Positions 35,086 to 45,100 of a stretch of 64,000 bases of DNA are shown piece after piece (position 1 is the first letter of the stretch; each line of letters begins with the position of its first letter). The stretch is from Haloferula sp. BvORR071. GTDB taxonomy: Bacteria > Verrucomicrobiota > Verrucomicrobiia > Verrucomicrobiales > Akkermansiaceae. The notes below the pieces were generated by a model. That model made no database searches and was not told where the DNA came from. It saw nothing but the letters and a program-made list of their open reading frames with translations. The stretch covers positions 1-64,000 of the forward strand of contig NZ_BATP01000034.1 in NCBI RefSeq assembly GCF_000739615.1. Reading direction: 5' to 3'. The position numbers and the translations under genes were made by a program.

Positions 35086-36129
35086 TTAGGCTTGGCTGGC
35101 GCTCAGCAACTCGCTGAAGCCGCAGAAGACCCGCGAGTCTTCCTGCGGTGCGGCAGGCACCGGATCGTCACGATCAAGGTGGTCCCGGCAGGCGGAGTGG
35201 AAGTCCTCCGGAGTCTTCGCCCGGCGGACCCGGAATTCGAAATCCGGGTCATGGCCCTGCGTCACGAAGATCATCGTCTTCTTCATCCGCTGCACATGAC
35301 CGACAGGATCGAAGCGCTCGCCGACCGATGCGGCCAGTTCCTCGTAGAGTCGCACGACATAGCCTAGCAGATCGCGGCAGCGCGGGACGAGGCCCTCTCT
35401 TCCTTCGAAGGCGGCACGCAGTTGGTCGAAGAGCCAGGGATTGCGGATCGCGCCGCGTCCCACCATCAGCCCGGCGGCCTTGGATTGTTCCAAGTAGGCT
35501 ATGCCGGTGGCCGTATCCACCACATTGCCATTCGCGATCACGGGGCAGGGCAGGGCTTCCACCGCCATCTTCACGCAGTCCGGATGCACCGGAGTCGAAT
35601 AGCGTTCCTGGACCGTGCGGCCGTGGATCACCAGTGCATCGATGGCGTGCTTGCGGAAGGTCTCCAAGAGCAGCGGGAATTCGGCGTGGTCGTGATAGCC
35701 GATGCGGGTCTTCACCGTGAAGCGGGTGGGGATCGCATCGCGCAGGGCCCCGAGAATGCGGTCCACCTTCGGCAGATTCCGTAACAGCCCGCCGCCGGCC
35801 TCCTTGTTGCACACCACCGGGGCCGGGCAACCGAGGTTGAGATCGATGCCCGCCACCGGATGCTCGAGCAGCGCCTTTGCGGTCTTCACCAGCGCCGGGA
35901 TGTCCTGCCCGATCATCTGCGCGAAGACCGGTCGTCCCGTCGGATTCTCATCGATCGAGCGCAGGATCCACGCATTCGGACGCGAGTCATTGTGCACCCG
36001 GAAGTACTCCGTCACGTAGATGTCCGCACCGCCATACTCATGCATCACGCGCATGAAGGGCAGGTCGGTCACGTCCTGCATCGGTGCGAGGTAGAGGACC
36101 GGGCGGCCCGATGGAAAGAGCGATCTCAC
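35086..36129 (-). CDS. tRNA-dihydrouridine synthase
   Basis: A 347-aa FMN enzyme reducing specific uridines of tRNA to dihydrouridine. LYLAPMQDVTDLPFMRVM is the N-terminal FMN/TIM-barrel signature, DLNLGCPAPVVCNKEAGGG carries the catalytic Cys region, and LVIHGRTVQERYS, PVIANGNV and GLMVGRGAIRNPWLF are the remaining conserved barrel motifs. The C-terminal helical domain is present. The GTG start at 36129 overlaps the stop of the upstream flavin reductase gene (36126-36128), indicating coupling. Subfamily (A, B or C) is not clear from sequence, so no symbol is given. Confidence 0.93.
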   Translation of the reverse strand: MRSLFPSGRPVLYLAPMQDVTDLPFMRVMHEYGGADIYVTEYFRVHNDSRPNAWILRSIDENPTGRPVFAQMIGQDIPALVKTAKALLEHPVAGIDLNLGCPAPVVCNKEAGGGLLRNLPKVDRILGALRDAIPTRFTVKTRIGYHDHAEFPLLLETFRKHAIDALVIHGRTVQERYSTPVHPDCVKMAVEALPCPVIANGNVVDTATGIAYLEQSKAAGLMVGRGAIRNPWLFDQLRAAFEGREGLVPRCRDLLGYVVRLYEELAASVGERFDPVGHVQRMKKTMIFVTQGHDPDFEFRVRRAKTPEDFHSACRDHLDRDDPVPAAPQEDSRVFCGFSELLSASQA

Positions 36130-36728
36130 TTCGGCCGCACCATCTCAAAAAGATCAGCCGTATGGCAGTACCAATTCGGCGAGCCCATGCGTCCTACGGG
36201 ATGATAGATCTCCTGATGGATGCGCAGGTGCTCGCGATCCAGCAGCAGCTCCTGGACGTGGACGCGGTGGACGATGCCGAGGATTAGACGGTTGCTGCCG
36301 ATCTCCTGGATCGAGTGAACCTTGCACTCCAGCGAAGCCGGGGCCGCCGCGATCCGCGGTGGCGCGACGATGCTGGAAGGCGCGGTCACCAGACCCATAT
36401 GCTCGGTCTCGCTGACGCCGTGCGGCAAGGTCGCGGAGGTGCCGTTCATCGCTTCCTTCAGTTCCTCGCTGACCAGGTTCACCACGAACTCACCGCTGCG
36501 CTTGGCATTCAGCGCGGTGTCCTTCGGCGTGCCATTGGGCCGGTCTCCAGGTGCGAAGATCAGCAAGGGCGGATCATCGCCGAAGACATTGAAGAAGGAA
36601 AACGGAGCGGCGTTCACCGTGCCATCTTCGTTGAGGGTGGTGACCCAGGCGATCGGCCGCGGCATGACCAGTCCGGCGAGAATGGCGTAGGCGCGGTCCG
36701 CGTGCTCTCCGAGCAGGTCGAGTTCCAT
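36126..36728 (-). CDS. Flavin reductase family protein
   Basis: A 200-aa FMN-binding split-barrel protein. Family features: RAYAILAGLVMPRPIAWVTT, GTVNAAPFSFFNVFGDDPPL, KRSGEFVVNLV and the C-terminal GRMGSPNWYCHTADLFEM. ATG 36728 (MELDLLGEH) fits the family start; the open frame upstream is non-coding in appearance and overlaps the divergent DUF4303 region. It precedes and is coupled to the tRNA-dihydrouridine synthase gene. It may supply reduced flavin; whether it serves the Dus enzyme is speculation. Confidence 0.9.
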   Translation of the reverse strand: MELDLLGEHADRAYAILAGLVMPRPIAWVTTLNEDGTVNAAPFSFFNVFGDDPPLLIFAPGDRPNGTPKDTALNAKRSGEFVVNLVSEELKEAMNGTSATLPHGVSETEHMGLVTAPSSIVAPPRIAAAPASLECKVHSIQEIGSNRLILGIVHRVHVQELLLDREHLRIHQEIYHPVGRMGSPNWYCHTADLFEMVRPK

Positions 36729-36819
36729 GCCCGGAGGATGGAGCCCATTCCTTTCCACCGCAATCCCTGTCACTGGACAAAGCTTGGTGCTGCGGGTCTC
36801 CGGCCTTCATCATCCCGGA

Positions 36820-37320
36820 ATGAGCATGCCGGACGAGAGCGAACTTGCCGACGCCATCGGGGTAGCCGCCGAAAGGGCCATCGGGCGGTTGTTCCGGGAA
36901 CAGCCCGAGAGCTTCTATTACTGCAGCCTGATCACGACCGGTGAAGCCCACGCTCCCTTTCTCGCGGCTTGGTCGGTTGAAAAACTAGCGGGCAGGAAGG
37001 AAATCAAATGGTCCTACGCCGACTGCCCTTACTGTGACTTCAGCCCGGAGGATTTCGAGGCTGTGCGCAAGCTCTTCGCTGCAAGGCCGGCGATGGATTC
37101 CTTCGCGGATTGCTCGGCGGAGTATGAGCTGCGCTTGCGTGCGATGGAGGCCGCCTTGCGGCGCTTGGATGCCAAGGGGATTTTCGGCAGCGGACCAGAG
37201 CGCAACCGGATTGTGGTGAATGTCGAAGTGATGCCGCCGGACCACACCAATACCGAACGGGCACTGCGCCTCAATCCACTGGAAGCCTTGGGTGAATGGC
37301 TTGCCGAGGCGGCGGAGTGA
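36820..37320 (+). CDS. DUF4303 family protein
   Basis: A 166-aa cytoplasmic protein. The FYYCSLITTGEAHAPFLAA segment and KWSYADCPYCDF fit DUF4303, a family often linked to polymorphic-toxin immunity and also found as lone genes. The C-terminus is a helical region ending EALGEWLAEAAE. ATG 36820 (MSMPDESELADA) was chosen; the frame remains open upstream but overlaps the promoter side of the divergent flavin reductase. No toxin gene is adjacent, so an immunity role is not supported here. Convergent with the HD-domain gene, 8 bp between stops. Confidence 0.75.
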   Translation: MSMPDESELADAIGVAAERAIGRLFREQPESFYYCSLITTGEAHAPFLAAWSVEKLAGRKEIKWSYADCPYCDFSPEDFEAVRKLFAARPAMDSFADCSAEYELRLRAMEAALRRLDAKGIFGSGPERNRIVVNVEVMPPDHTNTERALRLNPLEALGEWLAEAAE

Positions 37321-37328
37321 GGGCGGGC

Positions 37329-37961
37329 TCAAGCGGAGGCTCCGAGCTCGTCAAGTTCGCTTTGAATATTCCTCCGGGCGGCTTCCTCGCGGTCTGCGAA
37401 GTATTCAGTCCGATAAATGCGCTTCGCCAGGAATCCGGCCATCACCTTGGCTCGCCCGCTGCGAAAGGCCTCGTCGGGAACGTGGGCATATTCCCTCCGG
37501 ATTGCCGCACAGTAGGCATCGTAGGCTTCCTCCGGCGTGGCGAGGATCGCGAGATCGATGTCTACCATCAGAGCTGAGGCGGAATCCTCCGTGCGGGGGC
37601 GCCGGAAATCCGTGGCTTCGATCAGTGCCGTGACCTCTGCCGCGAGGACAGGATCCAGCCAAGCATCCGTGTTTTCCCGGAACCAGGCCACGCTTGCATC
37701 TTCGTTGTCGCTACGATGCGGATCGTAGATCACATCGTGGAACCAAATCGCGCCTTCGATCGTAAAGTCTTGCACCCCGCAGCGATCCAACTCCGTAAGT
37801 GAAGCGGCGATGTGGCCGAGATTGTGGTAGTGACGCTGCTCTTCGGAATAGCGTGTCACCACGCTGGCCCAGAGGGAGGCTGCGATGGCTGGCTTCGCTC
37901 CACCTTCCCGACACCAGGAGCTGAAGCGACCTTCCAACGATGGTGGTGTTTGTGATGCCAC
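37329..37961 (-). CDS. HD-domain metal-dependent phosphohydrolase-like protein
   Basis: A 210-aa protein of the predicted HD superfamily (COG4339 type). HYHNLGHIAASL supplies the first His, IWFHDVIYDPHRSDNEDAS is the HD core, and MVDIDLAILATP contains the distal Asp. Such proteins bind metal and are presumed phosphohydrolases of unknown substrate. It starts at GTG 37961. It stands alone between DUF4303 and GH16 and ends 8 bp from the convergent DUF4303 stop. Confidence 0.85.
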   Translation of the reverse strand: MASQTPPSLEGRFSSWCREGGAKPAIAASLWASVVTRYSEEQRHYHNLGHIAASLTELDRCGVQDFTIEGAIWFHDVIYDPHRSDNEDASVAWFRENTDAWLDPVLAAEVTALIEATDFRRPRTEDSASALMVDIDLAILATPEEAYDAYCAAIRREYAHVPDEAFRSGRAKVMAGFLAKRIYRTEYFADREEAARRNIQSELDELGASA

Positions 37962-38018
37962 GCGGCGGTAGTCTAGTAGGCAGACGCGCTCTGGCGAGTC
38001 CTTGCGGAACGAAGCGGT

Positions 38019-39914
38019 TCAGGGGGTCTCCACGATCTGCACCCCGCTCACTCCAGTCCAGCCGCCGCTCAGGTTGCCATCCCAATCCAGCGAGAATTCG
38101 CCGGCGGTCTGCCCGCGGAAGACCACCAGATTGCCGCCTGCGGCTGTCTCCGCGGTGGTGCCGACGGACTCGATGAACTTTCCTTCGTGCCAGCCGAGCT
38201 TGTAGTAGCGGTCTTCCTTGCGGCCGCTGGCTTGGAGGCTCACCCGGCCCGAGCCGCCGTTGTCGTCGGCATTCAAGTAGACGTGCACCTCATAGCGCGG
38301 ATAGCGGATGCCCTTCACCGCGAGCTTGCCGCCGGATTGGATGTAGCCGCGCTGCATCGTCAGGTTGCCACCGTTGAAGCCCCATTCGCGGCCAGTCTTG
38401 CTGCGCCATGCCTGATCGCCGGCCGGTACTTCCCAAGTTGCGCTCAGTCCCTCCGCGGCCTTGCCTGTCGAGTCCTTGAGTTCAGCAGCGCGGCCACTGG
38501 CTCCCGGCAGGTTGTTCCAGCTCGTCTGGGAGACACCCTTGACGCCCGCGATATCGCCGGGTGCCAGCTCCGTGCCAGCATCCCCTGCGACGGAGAAGTT
38601 CAGGCCGATGCCGTGAGTGCTGATCTCCGGCGCGCTGCCGGGCAGTGGCAGCACGTGGTCCGGGATCGCTTCCTTCGCATAGACCCGCACGTAGTCCACA
38701 TACATGTCGCTGCCATTCCCGTAGCGTTCGAGGTCGATTGGCCAGCCGCTGATGCCGCCGATCGCATAGTTGATCAGGAAGCAGTGCGGATTCTCCTTCG
38801 ACACCGGATTGGAGGGATGGCGGAAGACCTCGATGTCATCGAAGTAGTAGACCGTGTCGTCCAAGCCGATCGAAACCGCATAGGTGTGGAAGGTGGTGGA
38901 CCAGTAGGACTTGCCACCGAGATCCATCATCTTGACCACCGTATTCGGATGCGGCTTCTCCTTCCCATCGGAGCCCTTCTGTCCCCACGGGTGGGTCACG
39001 ATGGAATAGCCCGGATGATTGGGATGCCCGCTGCCGTTCCCGCCATAGGCTTCGATGATGTCGAGCTCATCACCGTTCGAGCCTTGGTCGAGGCCGGTGA
39101 TGGTCCAGAAGGCGGGCCAGGTGCCCGGCGCGGATTGCGCGGTAAAGCGGCACTCCAGATAGGCCGGCGGCTTCGCCCAGAAGCCTTTGCCATCCATGTT
39201 CACGGAGGAAATGATCCCACTGCGGCCCTTGGGCGATGCATCGTCCTTCCGCGCCGCGATCTTCAGCCAGGTGCCGGTTTGTGAGAAGGGCTTGCCCTCG
39301 CCCAGCACATCGGAGAACTGCCAGCCGCTGAAGTCACCGAAGCGTGGCTTGTGCGATGCATAGCGGGAACCGCGACCGTCATTCGAGATCGAGAGCGGGC
39401 CGTTGAAGTCGTCCGCGTAAACTTGCTTCAGTCCCTTGGCTGCGGGCGGATCCTTCTTCGGGATGCCCTGGTTCCACTTCACTCCGCCAAGGTTGAAGAG
39501 CTGCAGCTCATAGATGTCCTTCTTGCCCTCCTTGCTCTCTGCGAAGATCCGCACATTGGCCGGGCCATTCGGGAAGCGTTCGGCGGGGAAGATGAAGGAG
39601 CCCTCGCCCGAGTCTCCAAGCGTGATTCCATTTGGTGTTAGATTCTCATCGTGGCCCCATTCGCCCGGCTGCTCCTTGGTCGGCTGTTGCCAGCATAGCG
39701 CCTTCGCGGCGACCATGCCCTTGGCCTTGAATTTCACTTCCACGTCGCCCTTCACCTCGGAGCGTGGCGCCGGGGTCGATACCGCGATCGCCTGCACCCA
39801 CTCCGCGCCACCGCGGTCCTGGCCTTGGTTGAATTCGAGGTAGTGATCCTCGGCCATTGCGACCGGACCAAGGTTCAGGGCGAGCGGTAGCAGAAGCCAA
39901 GGGAGTGATCTCAT
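38019..39914 (-). CDS. Secreted glycoside hydrolase family 16 protein
   Basis: A 631-aa exported enzyme. Signal peptide MRSLPWLLLPLALNLGPVAM sets ATG 39914; residues encoded further upstream are Arg/Pro-rich and overlap the divergent GH43 start. Residues about 25-150 form an Ig-like beta domain. The GH16 jelly roll (about 160-450) has the catalytic motif ELDIIE at 283-288, with Glu283 as nucleophile and Glu288 as acid/base, plus FDDIEVFRHP and a C-terminal DYVRVYAKE strand. About 150 further residues form another beta domain ending VSGVQIVETP, probably carbohydrate-binding. GH16 enzymes cut beta-1,3/1,4-glucans, agars and carrageenans; the exact substrate cannot be told. Confidence 0.92.
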   Translation of the reverse strand: MRSLPWLLLPLALNLGPVAMAEDHYLEFNQGQDRGGAEWVQAIAVSTPAPRSEVKGDVEVKFKAKGMVAAKALCWQQPTKEQPGEWGHDENLTPNGITLGDSGEGSFIFPAERFPNGPANVRIFAESKEGKKDIYELQLFNLGGVKWNQGIPKKDPPAAKGLKQVYADDFNGPLSISNDGRGSRYASHKPRFGDFSGWQFSDVLGEGKPFSQTGTWLKIAARKDDASPKGRSGIISSVNMDGKGFWAKPPAYLECRFTAQSAPGTWPAFWTITGLDQGSNGDELDIIEAYGGNGSGHPNHPGYSIVTHPWGQKGSDGKEKPHPNTVVKMMDLGGKSYWSTTFHTYAVSIGLDDTVYYFDDIEVFRHPSNPVSKENPHCFLINYAIGGISGWPIDLERYGNGSDMYVDYVRVYAKEAIPDHVLPLPGSAPEISTHGIGLNFSVAGDAGTELAPGDIAGVKGVSQTSWNNLPGASGRAAELKDSTGKAAEGLSATWEVPAGDQAWRSKTGREWGFNGGNLTMQRGYIQSGGKLAVKGIRYPRYEVHVYLNADDNGGSGRVSLQASGRKEDRYYKLGWHEGKFIESVGTTAETAAGGNLVVFRGQTAGEFSLDWDGNLSGGWTGVSGVQIVETP

Positions 39915-40062
39915 CAGCGGGCGAGACGGGGTGAGGAATCCAGAGAATTGCGCAATCCGGCCACATACGCGAGGCCGGGGAACTGTCTTTCCGCGCCTGT
40001 TCCTTTGGGCCGGGTGCAAAGCCTCCTTGCATTTCCCGGCAGGGTAGGGGTCTCTTGGAGCC

Positions 40063-41637
40063 ATGACTCTCCGCCTCAAAAAATGCGCTTTCACGCTGCT
40101 GCCGGTCCTCAGCTTCGCCAGCCTCGGTTTTTGTGGCGGTGCCTTGCAGGCCCAAGCCGAGGAAACCTACCGGAATCCGGTGATCGCCGGGGACTTCTGC
40201 GACCCGAGCGTCATCCTCGTCGGCGATACCTACTATGCCGTCGGCACCTCATCCGAATGGGCGCCTTTCTATCCGATCTACACCTCGAAGGATCTCGTCA
40301 ACTGGGAGCAGATCGGCCCCGTCTTCGCAAAATTACCGGAATGGGCCTCCGGTAGCTTCTGGGCGCCTGAATTGTATCATCGCAATGGCATCTTCTACGT
40401 TTACTACACCGCGCGGCGAAAGGCGGACAATGTCTCGGTGATCGGCGTCGCCACCAGCGACGATCCGCGCAAGGGCTTCACCGATCGCGGCATCATCCGC
40501 GAGTGGGGTTCGGAGGCCATCGATGGCTTCGTGTTCCGCGATGATGACGACAAGTCCTACTTCTCCTGGAAGGCCTATGGCCTGGAAAAGAACCGTCCGG
40601 TTTCGCTGCTGGCCTGCGAGATGAGCGATGACCTCCTGAAGCTCACGGGCGAGCCCTTCGAACTCCTGCAAGCGGATGGCAAGCCGATCTCTGCCGAAGG
40701 CCAGGTCATGGCCAAGCACGGCGACTGGTATTACCTGTTCTATTCTTCGAAGGGCTGCTGCGGCCGCGGCTGCGACTATCAGCTCGAAGTGGCCCGCGCG
40801 AAGAGCGTGAAGGGACCATGGGAGCCTTCGCCCGCAAACCCGATCCTCGCCGGCGGCGATGAATGGAAATGTCCCGGTCACGGCACTCTGCTCACACTGC
40901 CGGACAAGCGCAGCTTCTTCCTCTATCACGCCTACAACGCGAAGGAGAATGTCTATACCGGCCGCCAGGGTATGCTCGACGAATTGGTCTGGCAGGACAA
41001 TGGCTGGCCGATGTTCGCAGGCGGCCGGTCGCCGAGCACCACGGCGGTCTCGCCCTTCGGCAAGAGGCAGGCACCATCTCCTGCGGACTTCGTGGACAGC
41101 TTCGACGGCTCCAAGCTGGCGCCGGCATGGCAATGGGATCTCCAGCGCGAGCCCGTGATCAAAATCGCGGATGGAGCTCTGCATCTCGGCGTCTCGGACG
41201 CTGCCACGGCGAGCCCGGCCGGAACCTTCCTCGGTGTGCGCGTGCAAAAGGGCGACTACACGCTCACCGCCACCATTGATCGCAGCGGCTCCGCCCAAGA
41301 AGGCCTCGCCATCTACGGCGAGGCTAAGAGCGCGCTCGCCCTGCGGATCGAGGACGCTGGTCTGGTCGTATCGCAGGTCGAGAAAGGGCAGGCCAAGCAA
41401 CTCGCCACCGCTGCCCTTCCCGAAGGCAAGAAGCTGCAACTCCGCATGAGCGTGCGCGAAGGCCGCCTCATCCGCTTCTCCTCAAGCACCGATGGCCAAG
41501 AGTGGAAAGCCATCGGCGAAGCGATCGACGGCGCCTTCATCCCGCCCTGGGACCGCGCTCCCCGCGTGGGCCTTGTCGTCGCCGGTAAGCCTGGCGACAC
41601 CGGGATCTTTGATTCCGTCGGGCTGTGCTACGAGTGA
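40063..41637 (+). CDS. Secreted glycoside hydrolase family 43 protein
   Basis: A 524-aa exported enzyme with a signal peptide (FTLLPVLSFASLGFCGGALQA). The five-bladed propeller starts at YRNPVIAGDFCDPSVI, with Asp47 as general base, Asp154 (EAIDGFVF) as pKa modulator and Glu212 (ISAEGQVM) as acid. The C-terminal ~180 residues (FVDSFDGSKLAPAWQWDL onward) form a concanavalin-like beta-sandwich of the DUF1349/GH43-C2 type. GH43 members are arabinofuranosidases, arabinanases, xylosidases or galactosidases. Divergent from the GH16 gene; the two start codons are 148 bp apart and may share a regulatory region. Followed by a strong terminator. Confidence 0.93.
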   Translation: MTLRLKKCAFTLLPVLSFASLGFCGGALQAQAEETYRNPVIAGDFCDPSVILVGDTYYAVGTSSEWAPFYPIYTSKDLVNWEQIGPVFAKLPEWASGSFWAPELYHRNGIFYVYYTARRKADNVSVIGVATSDDPRKGFTDRGIIREWGSEAIDGFVFRDDDDKSYFSWKAYGLEKNRPVSLLACEMSDDLLKLTGEPFELLQADGKPISAEGQVMAKHGDWYYLFYSSKGCCGRGCDYQLEVARAKSVKGPWEPSPANPILAGGDEWKCPGHGTLLTLPDKRSFFLYHAYNAKENVYTGRQGMLDELVWQDNGWPMFAGGRSPSTTAVSPFGKRQAPSPADFVDSFDGSKLAPAWQWDLQREPVIKIADGALHLGVSDAATASPAGTFLGVRVQKGDYTLTATIDRSGSAQEGLAIYGEAKSALALRIEDAGLVVSQVEKGQAKQLATAALPEGKKLQLRMSVREGRLIRFSSSTDGQEWKAIGEAIDGAFIPPWDRAPRVGLVVAGKPGDTGIFDSVGLCYE

Positions 41638-41692
41638 TCTCAAGCCATCCTGGCTCGTAAGGATCGCCTGACCATTATTTGGGTTCCCTGCT

Positions 41693-41727
41693 GCGACGGC
41701 ATCTCTACCAGATGCCGTCGCTTCATT
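41693..41727 (+). terminator. Terminator after the GH43 gene
   Basis: Perfect 12-bp stem (GCGACGGCATCT and complement) with a 5-nt loop, followed by TTCATTTT. It lies 56 bp after the GH43 stop codon. Confidence 0.85.
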
Positions 41728-42180
41728 TTGGCAAGTCGATGCTCTCCTGCGTCGAGAAGCTGATCGTGCCCATGAATGAGTCTGCCCACCCGCGTTGAGG
41801 CAACGCGCGAGGGCATCGGTCGCCAGCTGCTCCGGAATTTTCTTGGTCAGCAAACTAAACCCACCCTTCGACTTTCGGCGTAGTGCTGGCGGATACCCCT
41901 AATACGAGCGTGTACCTCCCAAGTATCACATACGCTATTCGCCCGTTCAGCCGAGTCACCGCCAGCGCCAAGCTGGCCGGCGGAGCGGCTAACGGAGCCC
42001 CTCATTCCGCCTTGCCGATGGAGCGACGCCTTCGTTGCCGGCACGGCATTTTTCCCCATGCGTAGATCCCGACCGTTCACGCCAGCGTCCCTAGTGGTCT
42101 TTGGCCCCGGTCGAGTTGTCAGACACTTTTAAGCCCACGTTCCTCCGCGTTTGCTTATCTCCCCAATAAAACCAACCCTG
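41728..42180. other. Intergenic region without a supported gene; possible remnant
   Basis: About 450 bp between the GH43 terminator and the beta-strand exoprotein. Minus-strand frames give coding-like fragments (LLTKKIPEQLATDALARCL, then MGTISFSTQESIDLPK in another frame) that break repeatedly, as in a decayed gene. I could not identify the source. The promoter of the downstream gene should be within the right half. Confidence 0.4.
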
Positions 42181-45100
42181 ATGAACCAGAAAAAACAAAA
42201 CCCGTCTCTTGCGGCTTGGACCTTGAATCCAGCTCTCCCCGCTTCATTGGCTCACTCCACTCGCAGTAGGCTTATGCGAGTCGCTGGCTTGGTCGCGCTC
42301 GCCTCTGCCGCCGCTCACGCCGCCCCTTTGCTCACTCCGGGCGATCCCATCTTTGCATACGACCTCGATACCGCAGGCGGTGCCACAGGATCGGTCACCT
42401 ATCCCGCCGTCAACTATCCCGGCAATGAGAATCCCCCCAAGGCGGTGGATGGCCTCACCAGCACCAAATACCTCAATCAATCCAAGTACAGTGCCGGCAT
42501 CATCGTCACTCCCACTACCGCTGCCGCGGCCAAGAGCATCGTCCTGACCACGGCCAACGATGCTGCGGAACGCGATCCTTCCAGCTACATCATTCTCGGT
42601 ACGAACCAACCGATCACCAGCACGGACAAGAGCAACGGCTTTGCCGACCACTGGACCTACATCACCCAAGGCACGCTCAGCCTGCCGACAACGCGCAATA
42701 CCACGGCGGCGGCCATCGATATTCCCAATACCAAATCCTTCTCGTCCTACTGGATCGTTTTCCCGACCACCCGGGATACGGTGGGGAACAACTTGATGCA
42801 GATCGCCGAGATCCAGCTCTACACGGGCACGGGCGGCACCGGCACTCCGATCTTCGCACCCGGGAATCCTACCCTCTGCACCGGCTGGAACAGCTCCATT
42901 GCGGGCGGTGAATTCGTCAGCCGCGTCATCGACGGAAACGGCGGCACCAAGTACCTGAATTTCGGCGAAGAGAATTCCGGCTTCTTCGTCGTCCCCAGCG
43001 TCGGTGCCAGCGTGGTCACCAGCTTCCAGCTCACCACGGCCAACGACTCCGACGTCCGCGACCCCTCTTCCTGGACCTTGCACGGTATGGCCCCCAACGG
43101 CGTCTGGACTCAGATCGCCGCCGGCACGGTCACCCTGCCGAATACCCGTGGCACTCTCGGGCCGATCATCCCCATCGGCAACACCAATCCCTATCTCGCC
43201 TATCGCATGACCTTCCCCACGGTCAGGACAGTGGCGAGCGCCAACTCCATGCAGGTCGCGGAGTGCCAGCTCTTCGGCACCATCCTCCCGGCGAACGACA
43301 GCGACTTCGACGGCATGGATGACGCGTGGGAAACTCTCCACGGATTGGTTGTGGGAACCAATGACGGGGCCGGCAACCTGGACAACGACGGCAGCACCAA
43401 CCTTCAGGAGTACCAGCGCGGGACCCTTCCCGACAATCCCGACACCGACGGTGACGGCCTCTTCGATGGCGTGGAGAGCGACAGCCACACCTTCGTCAAT
43501 GCAGCCGATACCGGCAGCAATCCACTCAATCCCGATTCCGATAGCGATACCTACAGCGACGGCTACGAAGTCGCCCACGGGACCGATCCCAACGTCCCGG
43601 GGTCCATCCCGACCATCGCTTGGGACGTGAGCCCCGGCTCCGCGGGTGCCGGCGACAGCGTCATCACCGGCGGTAGCGCCACCTGGGCCAATCTGGCTTC
43701 CGCCAATTGGACGACTGATGCCGGTGCCAACAACATCACCTGGGACAACGCAGGACAGCGGAAGGTCGCCATCTTTGGCGGTACCTCCGGCACCGTCACA
43801 CTGTCAGGCGGGATCGATGCTGATCGCGTCATCGTCAATACCGATGGCTATGTCTTCACGGGCGATACCCTTACGCTCGGCGCCTCCGCTCCGATGATCA
43901 ACGTCACCGCCGGCACGACCGTGATGTCGCAGGTGATCGCTGGCACTGGCGGCTTCATCAAGCAGGGGAATGGCATTCTCCGCCTGACCGGTTCGGCGAG
44001 CAACACCTATACGGGAACCACCAGCCTGAAGGGGATCGGCAAGATCGTCTTGGCCAAGGATCCGGGGCAGATCGCCATCCCCGGCGATATCTTCCTGGAT
44101 TCCTTCTCCTTCACCGCAAACAACTCCGGCCTCGTGCTGGGGGGCGATGAACAAATCGCGGACACCAGCATCGTCTCCTGGGCCAATATCGGCCAGGCGG
44201 ATACCTACTTCCGCCTGAACGGCCACAAGGAAACCATCGGCGGCCTCGTCTCCACCGGCGTCGGCGGCTTCGTGGTGCTCGAGAACCGTGGCTTCGGCGA
44301 CGCCTCTGACTATCCCACCGGCGAACTTGTCATCAAACCCACCGGCTCCAACAGCTATTCCTACAACGGCAACATCCGCGACATCGACGGTGGCACGCTC
44401 GGTGGCAAGGTGGCGATTACCAAGGATGGCACCGGCACCCAGACCCTGTCAGGGAACCTGAGCTACACCGGGCCTACGAAGGTCCTCGGTGGCACACTGG
44501 TTCTCGCCAACAACCTGGCCGGCTCCGCCGTCACGGTCGAAACTGGCGGCACACTGTCCGGCACCGGCACCTTGGGCCAGGTCACGACGGTCAATGCCGG
44601 GGGGACGATCGCTCCGGGTGCCAATGGCGTGGGGAACCTCAACCTGGCAAACACCGTCATCGCCGGCCGCTACGCGTGCCAGCTCTCCGGGGCCACCGCC
44701 GACCGCCTGACGGTCACTGGCGACCTCGACGTCACCGGGGCCGTGCTCGAGCTGTCAGTGGTCAGCCCGCTGACAGGCACCAGCTACATCCTGGCCAGCA
44801 ACAGCGGCATATTCACCGGCTCCTTCAGCGTCGTCGGCCTCCCGGCCGGCTACACGATCAAGGAAGACGGCGTGCAAGTCCGGCTGGTCAAAGATGGATA
44901 CTCCGCCTGGGCCACGCTTAATGGCTTGTCAGGAGATGAAGCTGCCGACTTCGATCATGACGGCTTGGCCGATAGCGTGGAGTACGTCTTGGGGTCCGAC
45001 CCGAAGGTTCCCAGCGCTGCCAGTGCTCCCGTTCCTGCCGTGGTCGGAAGTAACTTCACCTTCACCTTCCAACGCGCCCGCACAAACATGACGGAGGACG

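Noticed and set aside
36820..37320. Toxin-immunity interpretation of the DUF4303 gene
   Set aside because: No polymorphic toxin or secretion gene is adjacent; DUF4303 proteins also occur as lone genes.
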